This document shows positions 1 through 4,990 of a DNA stretch of 5,809 nucleotides, piece after piece. Every line of letters starts with the position of its first letter. Positions within the stretch are counted from its first letter, which is position 1. The stretch comes from Dyella_B sp035508675 (GTDB lineage Bacteria; Pseudomonadota; Gammaproteobacteria; Xanthomonadales; Rhodanobacteraceae): assembly GCF_035508675.1 (NCBI RefSeq), contig NZ_DATJMN010000305.1, positions 1 to 5,809 on the forward strand, written 5' to 3'. Under the pieces are notes generated by a model. That model made no database searches. It saw nothing but the letters and a program-made list of their open reading frames with translations, and was not told the DNA's origin. The position numbers and the translations under genes are program-made.

Positions 1-884
1 GGCAGCTTGTTGTCGAGGACGTCGCGGCGCAACTCGTCGAACAGCGTGCCGCCGGCCGCAATGTTCGTGCCGGTCCGTGCACCCTGATAGAGCGGGCTGT
101 CTGGCTGCGCGTTGCGATACTGGTTGAAATACAGCAGCGAATTGTCGCCGTAGTTGCCGATATAGGCATCGTCGGTCCAACCCCAGAAACCGGCAGCGTC
201 CAGGCCGGTGCCGGCGTCCTGGTAAATCTTCCAGGAAATGCCCGCCTGCTGCAGCGCCTCGGGGTAGGTGGACCAGCCGTAGCCTGCTTCCGCGTTGTCG
301 ATCACCGGACCGCCGCCGCTGCCGTCGTTGCCCACCCAACCCGTCCACATGTAATAACGGTTCGGATCGGTCGGGCCCATGATCGAGCAGTGATACGCAT
401 CGCAAATGGTGAACGCATCGGCAAGCGCATAGTGGAACGGAATGTCCTCGCGCGTGAGATACGCCATGGTGGTGGTGCCTTTGCTGGGCACCCATTGGTC
501 GTACTGGCCGGCATTCCAGGCCGCATGCGTACTGGTCCAGTCGTGCGCGAGATCTTCGAGGAACTGCAAGCCCAGATCCGGCGCCGTGGGATGGAACGGC
601 AGCACATAGCCGGCGCCGTCAGGCTGGTACCAGATGGCCTTGCCGGAGGTGAGGTTCACCGGGTGCGGATCGCCAAACCCGCGCACGCCCTTCAGCGCAC
701 CGAAGTAATGGTCGAAGGAGCGGTTTTCCTGCATCAGCACCACCATATGCTCGACGTCTTCGAGCGTGCCTTTGCGCCGATTGGCAGGAATCTCCAACGC
801 GCGCGCGATGCTGACAGGAAGCATCGAGGCCAGCGACGTGCTGCCCAGCAATTGCAGAAATCGGCGACGGCTCATCGAGGACAT
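1..884 (-). CDS. plcN: Phosphocholine-specific phospholipase C, Tat-exported (N-terminal part, cut by window edge)
   Basis: The reading frame is open from ATG 884 to the left edge of the window (294 codons, no stop). The family (PlcN/PlcH, phosphoesterase superfamily) runs to roughly 700 residues, so about 40% is visible. The enzyme hydrolyses phosphatidylcholine-type lipids outside the cytoplasm, often to win phosphate. Residues 5-11 read SRRRFLQ, a twin-arginine Tat signal, followed by a hydrophobic stretch and an AxA site at 27-29 (ARA). Residues 53-62 read ENRSFDHYFG, the metal/nucleophile signature of this superfamily. HDWTSTHAAWN (114-124), YDQWVPSKG (128-136) and GPTDPNRYYMWTG (170-182) are further family blocks. 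An AAGGA Shine-Dalgarno lies 8 bases before ATG 884, which supports that start over the in-frame ATG at 875. It stands alone, 175 bases beyond pepP on the same strand. No Pho box was recognised upstream. The exact symbol (plcN or another paralogue) is uncertain; the family is not. Confidence 0.93.
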   Translation of the reverse strand, partial: MSSMSRRRFLQLLGSTSLASMLPVSIARALEIPANRRKGTLEDVEHMVVLMQENRSFDHYFGALKGVRGFGDPHPVNLTSGKAIWYQPDGAGYVLPFHPTAPDLGLQFLEDLAHDWTSTHAAWNAGQYDQWVPSKGTTTMAYLTREDIPFHYALADAFTICDAYHCSIMGPTDPNRYYMWTGWVGNDGSGGGPVIDNAEAGYGWSTYPEALQQAGISWKIYQDAGTGLDAAGFWGWTDDAYIGNYGDNSLLYFNQYRNAQPDSPLYQGARTGTNIAAGGTLFDELRRDVLDNKL

Positions 885-1059
885 GCTGCGTTCCTTGTTT
901 GTGCGGGGGTCACGCGGCGCGATGCTGGAGCGTCAAGGTTGCAGGCGTGCGACATTCGTGGGACTGCGTGGGGAAGTTGGCGGTGGATCACACTCATCGA
1001 GAAATGCGCGGCAGTGATTTGTTCACCTATCGTCGACATCCTGCCGCTCGCCATCAATC
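885..1059. other. Intergenic gap between pepP stop and phospholipase C start
   Basis: These 175 bases must carry the end of the pepP transcript and any promoter of the phospholipase gene. On the minus strand I see only the AAGGA ribosome site (about 892-896) with confidence. No stem followed by a T-run marks a terminator after pepP. No convincing -35/-10 pair and no tandem CTGTCAT-like Pho box is visible. Short ORFs here on both strands lack ribosome sites and recognisable protein content. Confidence 0.6.
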
Positions 1060-2409
1060 TCAACGCGCCGCCAGCACCGCCTCGATCTCCTCCGGCTGCT
1101 TCGGAACGTCTGCCGTCAGCACATCATGGCCATCGCGCGTCACCGCCACATCGTCCTCAATGCGAATGCCGATACCGCGCCACGCTTCCGGCACCGTCAT
1201 ATCGTCGGGCGCAATGTAGATGCCGGGCTCCACTGTCAGCACCATGCCGGGCTCCAGCATGCGCGGCTCGCCATCGACGCGATAATCCCCCACGTCATGC
1301 ACGTCCAGCCCCAGCCAATGACTGGTCTTGGCTGGGAAAAACCGCTTGTAGCTGCCTTGCAGGATGGCTTCGGCCGGATCGCCCTTGATCAGCCCGAGCG
1401 CGCACAGACCCTCGGTAATGACATGCACCGCCACGTCATGCGCCGTGCTGTAGGAGCGCCCAGGCATCACCTCGTCGATCGCCGCCTCCTGCGCGGTAAG
1501 CACGATTTCATACAGCGCGCGCTGCTCGCGGCTGAAACGTCCGCTGATCGGAAAACTGCGGCTGATGTCCGACGCATAGCATTCCAGCTCCGCACCGGCA
1601 TCGATCAAGAGCAAATCGCCATTCTTCAATACCGCACGATTGGCCTGGTAATGCATGGCGCAGGCATTCACGCCACCGGCTACGATGGGCGGAAAGGCTG
1701 CCACGGCACCGCGGCTGCGCATCATGCGCAAGAGTTCGGCTTCCACTTCATATTCGTGCCGGCCGGCGCGCGCCATGGCCATGGCGGCACGATGCGCCTC
1801 CACGGCAATGGCCGCCGACGCGCGCATCAGCTTCAGCTCTGCGCGCGATTTGTACAGCCGCAGGTCGTGCAGCAGATGGCCGAGCGACACGAATTCTTTC
1901 GGCACCACGCCGCCGCCGCGCAGTTGCCGCAAACGGCGCATCCAGCCCAGCAATTGCGCATCGAATTGCGGCTCGCGGCCGAAGTGGCAGTAGACGCGCG
2001 CGCGGCCTTCGATCATGCCCGGCAAGATGTCGTCGATATCGTCGATAGGGAACGCATCGTCCATACCGTAGTCGGCGACGGCGCGTTCGGTCCCCACCAA
2101 TTCCCCATGCCAACGTTCGCGTTCCGCGTCGCGTTCGCGGCAGAACAGCACGACCTCGCCATGCTGGCGGCCGGGCAACAGCGCCAGCACCGCGTCAGGC
2201 TCGGGAAAGCCGGACAGGTAATGGAAATCCGAATCCTGGCGATAGGGCCACGCCGCATCGGCATTGCGCATGCGCTCGGGCGCGGTGGCGATCAGCACCA
2301 CCGCGTCTTCCCCAGCCATTTTCATCAGCTGGCGGCGGCGCCGCGCGAATTCCTCGGGAGCGATGTTCAATGCAAGGTGCCGTTGGCGGCCTGGTGGGGA
2401 AGATGGCAT
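1060..2409 (-). CDS. pepP: Xaa-Pro aminopeptidase P (M24B metallopeptidase)
   Basis: This cytoplasmic di-manganese exopeptidase removes an N-terminal residue preceding proline. Counted from ATG 2409 it has 449 residues, close to E. coli PepP (about 440). The N-terminal AMP_N domain (about 18-150, with YRQDSDFHYLSGFPEPDAVL) precedes a C-terminal pita-bread domain. The five metal ligands are recognisable: D270 (LIDAG), D281 (SDISR), H364 (SHWLG), E394 (VEPGIYIAP) and E418 (IRIEDD). H253 and H371 (DVHDVG) are also present. The residue four before H364, a histidine in E. coli (MHGLSH), is alanine here (PAKTSH). Start choice is uncertain. ATG 2409 overlaps ygfB by 43 bases and has no ribosome site. 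TTG 2370 overlaps the ygfB stop as TTGA and aligns with the start of E. coli PepP (NIAPEEFARRR against SEISRQEFQRRR). It is the second gene of a ygfB-pepP operon, probably translationally coupled. It is not followed by ubiH here. Confidence 0.96.
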   Translation of the reverse strand: MPSSPPGRQRHLALNIAPEEFARRRRQLMKMAGEDAVVLIATAPERMRNADAAWPYRQDSDFHYLSGFPEPDAVLALLPGRQHGEVVLFCRERDAERERWHGELVGTERAVADYGMDDAFPIDDIDDILPGMIEGRARVYCHFGREPQFDAQLLGWMRRLRQLRGGGVVPKEFVSLGHLLHDLRLYKSRAELKLMRASAAIAVEAHRAAMAMARAGRHEYEVEAELLRMMRSRGAVAAFPPIVAGGVNACAMHYQANRAVLKNGDLLLIDAGAELECYASDISRSFPISGRFSREQRALYEIVLTAQEAAIDEVMPGRSYSTAHDVAVHVITEGLCALGLIKGDPAEAILQGSYKRFFPAKTSHWLGLDVHDVGDYRVDGEPRMLEPGMVLTVEPGIYIAPDDMTVPEAWRGIGIRIEDDVAVTRDGHDVLTADVPKQPEEIEAVLAAR

Positions 2410-2930
2410 TCAGTGAACAGCAGCATGGCGCCCATGCGCACGAATTCGTGCACTTCGATCAGGGCGTCCTCGTCTTCGTCGTCGCTGCCAAAATCCAGCG
2501 ACGAGGACGCAATGGCGCTGAGATCGCCAAGGATCTCGCGGCCTTCCTCGGACAGCCGCCCATGCGCATCCGTCCCACCCAAGCCGAAACCGCCCAGGAA
2601 ACCACGGCACCAGTCCACCAGGGCGTCGGCGCGTTCCGGCAGGGGGCGATCGTCCGCAGGCAGCAACGGTTCGAAGCCGAGTTCAGGATCGGCCAGTTCC
2701 GCTTCGCTTTGGCGGGCCAGTTGATCGAGCATGTCCTGGTCGTGCTCGGATGCGCTGTCGCTGCCGGCTTCGAGATGCAGGGCGTTCAGCACGGCCCGCC
2801 TGCCCGGCCTGCCGTTGGCCGCCAGCAAGCCACACAGGGAACCGTGTAACTCACTGGCCGGGATGGACAATCGCAAGTGCACGACGACGTCGTCCAGTTC
2901 GTCGTAACCGATGGAGTCTGGGGCGGCCAT
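2367..2930 (-). CDS. ygfB: YgfB/UPF0149 family protein
   Basis: This is an all-helical cytoplasmic protein of 187 residues, the usual family length. Family hallmarks are ELHGSLCGLLAANG (27-40), RADALVDWCRGFLGGFG (100-116) and a strongly acidic stretch, DFGSDDEDED (146-155), leading into the last helix (HEFVRMGAMLLF). It ends in TLH, as I recall E. coli YgfB also does; that end is fixed by the overlap with pepP. The biochemical role is poorly defined in general. In Pseudomonas aeruginosa YgfB lowers AlpA-driven expression of the amidase gene ampDh3 and so affects beta-lactam resistance; whether this holds here is unknown. GGAGAG lies 4 bases before ATG 2930, a good ribosome site. It is the first gene of the leftward operon, divergent from the zapA operon. 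Confidence 0.95.
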   Translation of the reverse strand: MAAPDSIGYDELDDVVVHLRLSIPASELHGSLCGLLAANGRPGRRAVLNALHLEAGSDSASEHDQDMLDQLARQSEAELADPELGFEPLLPADDRPLPERADALVDWCRGFLGGFGLGGTDAHGRLSEEGREILGDLSAIASSSLDFGSDDEDEDALIEVHEFVRMGAMLLFTECHLPHQAANGTLH

Positions 2931-3030
2931 CGCGCTCTCCGTTAACGTTCAAGCAGCAAGTTTAATGCACCATTCCAGTTGGGCCATCCAGGCCGCAGAT
3001 TTCCGCTGACGTCCTGATATAGTTTCCGCC
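2931..3030. promoter_or_regulatory. Divergent intergenic region of ygfB-pepP and the zapA operon
   Basis: This 100-base region must drive ygfB leftwards and the coiled-coil/zapA pair rightwards. Rightwards there is an extended -10 (given separately). Leftwards the only AT-rich stretch near ygfB is around 2956-2966 (minus strand CATTAAACTTG), a weak -10 candidate (TAAACT) without a good -35. An 8-bp palindrome, CGTTAACG (2940-2947), abuts the ygfB ribosome site. It may be chance or a small operator. Confidence 0.5.
3015..3023 (+). promoter_or_regulatory. Extended -10 promoter for the coiled-coil gene and zapA
   Basis: TGATATAGT matches the extended -10 form TGnTATAAT at all but one position. 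No good -35 lies 16-18 bases upstream, as expected for extended -10 promoters. Transcription would start about 7 bases after the hexamer, at 3030-3031, which is the first base of the ATG. No Shine-Dalgarno precedes that ATG (TTTCCGCC), which fits a leaderless message. Confidence 0.6.
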
Positions 3031-3255
3031 ATGAACACACCCGACGCCGCCCAGCACGAGCTTGCCGCCCTGAGTCAGCAGCTTGATCGGCTGCTCGAAC
3101 ACGTCCATCGCTTGAGCGAAGAAAACCGCAGCCTGCGCCATAGCCAGGAGCAACTGGCGAGCGAGCGCGCAAACCTGCTGGCGCGCAACGAGCAGGCGCG
3201 CAGCCGGGTCGAAGCGATGATTCAACGATTGAAGGCGCTCGAGAACAATGGCTGA
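3031..3255 (+). CDS. TIGR02449-family small coiled-coil protein, ZauP/ZapB-like, upstream of zapA
   Basis: This 74-residue protein is almost entirely helix-forming: there is no proline after residue 4 and no glycine before the last residue. Leucine, valine and alanine heptads run through about residues 10-70 (for example LDRLLEHVHRLSEENRSLR, 18-36). It has no membrane segment or signal. It matches the TIGR02449 type of small protein found upstream of zapA and beside ygfB-pepP in Pseudomonas and xanthomonads. In Caulobacter an analogous coiled-coil protein encoded upstream of zapA (ZauP) binds ZapA and helps focus the Z-ring; a similar role here is inference from gene position and coiled-coil character. 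Its stop lies inside the zapA reading frame (8-base overlap, ATGGCTGA), which implies translational coupling. Its ATG is probably at the very 5' end of the mRNA. Confidence 0.85.
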   Translation: MNTPDAAQHELAALSQQLDRLLEHVHRLSEENRSLRHSQEQLASERANLLARNEQARSRVEAMIQRLKALENNG

Positions 3256-3583
3256 CGTCATCAGCATGTCCACCAACGAACCGGTTTCGCTGCGCCTGAT
3301 CGATCGCGAATTCCTGATTGCCTGCCCGCCGGAAGAGCGCGACGGCTTGCTGGAAGCGGCCAGCTTTCTCGACCGCAAGATGCGCGACTTGCGCACGCAC
3401 GCCAAGACGCCCGGCTTCGACCGCCTGGCGGTGCTGGCGGCGATCAGCATCACGCACGAGTACCTGCAATTGCAGAAGCGTGCCAGCCATGTGACTCACA
3501 ACGCGGCTGAACCTGACATCGCCGAAGGTTTGGCTGCATTGCGCCGCAAGCTTGAAGCCGCACTCGACGCGCCACTAAAATAG
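3248..3583 (+). CDS. zapA: Cell division protein ZapA
   Basis: ZapA binds FtsZ filaments and bundles them at the division site. The N-terminal globular part carries PVSLRLIDREFLIACPPEERDGLLEAASFLDRKMRDL (12-48). It corresponds closely to E. coli ZapA, including the CPP(E/D)xRD turn (26-32) that opens the helix. A helical C-terminal part (about 56-108) forms the dimer/tetramer coiled coil. The length is 111 residues from ATG 3248, which overlaps the upstream gene by 8 bases. ATG 3266 (105 residues, MSTNEPVSLRL) aligns better with the E. coli start (MSAQPVDIQI) and is a real alternative. Neither start has a strong ribosome site, consistent with coupling to the upstream gene. The last codons and the stop carry the promoter of the following 6S RNA. 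Confidence 0.95.
   Translation: MADVISMSTNEPVSLRLIDREFLIACPPEERDGLLEAASFLDRKMRDLRTHAKTPGFDRLAVLAAISITHEYLQLQKRASHVTHNAAEPDIAEGLAALRRKLEAALDAPLK
3553..3581 (+). promoter_or_regulatory. Sigma-70 promoter of 6S RNA, inside the 3' end of zapA
   Basis: TTGAAG (3553-3558, four of six consensus positions) is separated by exactly 17 bases from TAAAAT (3576-3581, five of six). The last T of the -10 is the first base of the zapA stop codon TAG. The start expected about 7 bases downstream, at 3588-3589, coincides with the first base of the long closing helix of the 6S RNA. Two independent signals therefore agree on the 5' end. Confidence 0.75.
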
Positions 3584-3588
3584 ACCTC

Positions 3589-3778
3589 GGCGTTTTCTGC
3601 GGTGTGCGCCAGCACACTCTTACATATTGCCTTGTTCCTATATACGACCCGGGACGGTTACTTAAGGCTGTTGTGCATGTCCGCCGCGTGCGGAAAGCCT
3701 CGAGGCCTTAATTTCCCTCCCACCTGATCCCATTTGGATCAAGGTCGTTTGGTGGGCAGCGGCATCGCGGTTTACGCC
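3589..3778 (+). ncRNA. ssrS: 6S RNA
   Basis: 6S RNA mimics an open promoter and sequesters sigma-70 RNA polymerase, chiefly in stationary phase. It lies between zapA and ygfA, the conserved gammaproteobacterial site. The ends pair: 3589-3593 with 3774-3778, and 3597-3605 with 3762-3770, with three U-U mismatches between. This forms the closing stem. The 3' part GCAGCGGCATCGCGG resembles the E. coli 3' end (GCGGCGGCATCTCGG). The apical arm holds GGCU (3666-3669)/AGCC (3696-3699) and UCCGC/GCGGA (3680-3684/3690-3694, loop CGCGU), matching the E. coli GCATG...AGAAGCC arm. The 3' strand of the central bubble carries hairpin TGATCC/GGATCA (3725-3730/3736-3741), like the small hairpin CCTTGAACC in E. 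coli. The length of about 190 compares with 183 in E. coli. Ends are inferred; the precursor probably runs on into ygfA, as in E. coli. Confidence 0.87.
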
Positions 3779-3789
3779 ACCCCATGCCA

Positions 3790-3818
3790 GCCTGGATGCC
3801 TTCACCCGGCATCCAGGC
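3790..3818 (+). repeat. Perfect 11-bp inverted repeat (RNA hairpin) between 6S RNA and ygfA
   Basis: GCCTGGATGCC (3790-3800) and GGCATCCAGGC (3808-3818) are exact reverse complements around the 7-base loop TTCACCC. The stem would be very stable. It begins 12 bases after the inferred 6S 3' end and stops 32 bases before the ygfA Shine-Dalgarno. No T-run follows (CTACGGGGG), so it is not a standard intrinsic terminator. It could be a processing or 3'-protection element for 6S RNA, an attenuator of ygfA, or a member of a dispersed palindromic repeat family. Confidence 0.8.
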
Positions 3819-3850
3819 CTACGGGGGCGCCGGGACACACCCCCATCCTG

Positions 3851-3855
3851 AGGAG
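3851..3855 (+). promoter_or_regulatory. Ribosome binding site fixing the ygfA start at GTG 3865
   Basis: AGGAG is 9 bases before GTG 3865. The reading frame is also open upstream to an ATG at 3784, but that ATG has no ribosome site. The extra 27 residues are rich in Pro and Gly and read through the hairpin, unlike the family N-terminus. Confidence 0.8.
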
Positions 3856-3864
3856 ACGCGCGAC

Positions 3865-4482
3865 GTGGACACCGCCGCACGACGTCGTGAATTACGCCAG
3901 CGCCTGGCCGAACGCCGCCGCGCCCTCTCCGCCCCCCAACGCATTGCCGCCACCCAAGGCCTGCGCCGCAGCCTGGAGCTTCTCCCCGAATACCATACGG
4001 ACACGCGCGTTGCCGGTTATTGGGCCTGCGACGGCGAACTGCCGCTCAACCTGGTGATTCCGCCCCTGGCCACGCGCGGGCAGCAATTCCTGCTGCCGTT
4101 GATCGGCCAGGACAACCTGCTGCGCTTCGCTCCGTGGGCGGCAGGCGACCCGGTCCAACCCAACCGCTTCGGCATCCCGGAACCGGTGACACCGCGCGAA
4201 TGGTTCGCCCCGTTCCAGCTCGACCTGGTGTTCGTACCCTTGCTTGCCTTCGACCGCCGCGGCAACCGCCTGGGCTACGGCGGCGGCTATTACGACCGCA
4301 GTTTTGCCTTCCTCAAGGATCAGCTGCGCCCCACCGAGCCGCTGCTGGTGGGCATCGCCTACGATTTCCAGGAGCTGCCGGATATCGCACCCGAGCGCTG
4401 GGATGTCTCGCTGGACTTCATCGCCACGGATCGCGAACTTATCGACTGCCGCGCGGACACGCCAGGAGACCAAAGCGCATGA
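3865..4482 (+). CDS. ygfA: 5-formyltetrahydrofolate cyclo-ligase (YgfA/Fau)
   Basis: This cytoplasmic enzyme uses ATP and Mg to turn 5-formyltetrahydrofolate into 5,10-methenyltetrahydrofolate, returning the stored folate to one-carbon metabolism. From GTG 3865 the protein has 205 residues (E. coli about 180-200). The N-terminal basic helix (ARRRELRQRLAERRRALS, from about residue 4) is typical. NRFGIPEP (100-107) and the nucleotide/phosphate loop in RLGYGGGYYDR (135-145) are the family signatures, preceded by FVPLLAFDRRGN. The C-terminal DFIATD block also fits. Its position directly after 6S RNA matches E. coli, where the two are co-transcribed, so the ssrS promoter probably serves it too. 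No separate promoter was seen. The stop overlaps the start of the next gene (ATGA), indicating coupled translation. Confidence 0.95.
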   Translation: MDTAARRRELRQRLAERRRALSAPQRIAATQGLRRSLELLPEYHTDTRVAGYWACDGELPLNLVIPPLATRGQQFLLPLIGQDNLLRFAPWAAGDPVQPNRFGIPEPVTPREWFAPFQLDLVFVPLLAFDRRGNRLGYGGGYYDRSFAFLKDQLRPTEPLLVGIAYDFQELPDIAPERWDVSLDFIATDRELIDCRADTPGDQSA

Positions 4483-4931
4483 AGTATTGGCTGATGAAGT
4501 CGGAGCCGGACACGTTCTCCATCGACGACCTCAAGCGCAAGAAACACGAAGCCTGGGACGGCGTACGCAATTATCAGGCGCGCAATTTCATGCGCGACGA
4601 CATGCGCGTGGGCGACGGCGTGTTCTTCTACCACTCCAATTGCACCGAACCAGGCATTGCCGGCATCGCCGAAGTGGCCAGCGATGCGTATCCCGACCCC
4701 ACCCAGTTCGACCCCAAGAGCAAGTACTTCGACCCGGCCAGCTCGCGCGACAACCCGCGCTGGATGCTGGTGGACGTAAAGTTCGTCAAGAAGCTCAAGC
4801 GCGTGGTCACGCTGGATGAACTGAAGCAGCACCCCAAGCTGGAAGGCATGACCCTGCTGCGCAAAGGCAATCGCCTGTCGGTGATGCCGGTGGATGCGGC
4901 GGAGTGGAAGTACATTCTGGATCTGGAATAA
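4479..4931 (+). CDS. EVE domain-containing protein (THYN1-like)
   Basis: This 150-residue single-domain protein belongs to the EVE/PUA-like fold. Family signatures are MKYWLMKSEPDTFSIDDL (1-18), AWDGVRNYQARNFM (25-38), GDGVFFYHSN (45-54), GIAGIAEV, the DP.SKYFDP block and the C-terminal RLSVMPV. The fold is related to YTH and is thought to read modified bases in nucleic acids; the ligand of the stand-alone bacterial members is not settled. There is no catalytic motif, signal peptide or membrane segment. ATG 4479 shares ATGA with the ygfA stop, and AGGAGA lies 9 bases upstream inside ygfA, a strong site. An in-frame upstream extension to 4020 runs through ygfA in another frame and is rejected. 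Confidence 0.95.
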   Translation: MKYWLMKSEPDTFSIDDLKRKKHEAWDGVRNYQARNFMRDDMRVGDGVFFYHSNCTEPGIAGIAEVASDAYPDPTQFDPKSKYFDPASSRDNPRWMLVDVKFVKKLKRVVTLDELKQHPKLEGMTLLRKGNRLSVMPVDAAEWKYILDLE

Positions 4932-4990
4932 CTCCGGACACCCTCACGCAAAAACCATCCTCTCGATACTTCGCCTCCCAGGACAAAACC

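Noticed and set aside
390..1388. 332-codon plus-strand frame across the phospholipase gene, the gap and the pepP end
   Set aside because: It is antisense to two real genes, with a low-complexity Arg/Pro/Ala-rich C-terminus and no recognisable domain.
1126..2724. 532-codon open frame on the plus strand opposite pepP and ygfB
   Set aside because: It mirrors the codon structure of two well-identified genes on the other strand, is rich in His, Arg, Gln and Ala, and has no family signature or ribosome site. Such antisense frames are common in GC-rich genes.
3017..3024. Minus-strand -10 (ACTATATC) for ygfB overlapping the rightward -10
   Set aside because: The reverse reading gives only a moderate -10 with no -35, and would leave a leader of about 80 bases. 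It is probably just the complement of the rightward promoter.
3589..3778. Riboswitch or attenuator of ygfA instead of 6S RNA
   Set aside because: The position after zapA, the promoter at its base, the closing stem joining both ends and the apical and bubble hairpins all fit 6S RNA, and no known folate riboswitch pattern was seen.
3784..3864. Upstream ATG extension of ygfA
   Set aside because: There is no ribosome site; the 27 added residues run through the hairpin and do not fit the family. GTG 3865 has AGGAG at good spacing.
4020..4478. In-frame N-terminal extension of the EVE protein making a 303-residue product
   Set aside because: It is an out-of-frame reading of ygfA; ATG 4479 has a strong ribosome site and matches the family start.
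4904..4990. Upstream ATG extension of rpiA
   Set aside because: It overlaps the EVE gene and adds sequence unlike RpiA; ATG 4991 has AGGA at good spacing and matches E. coli.
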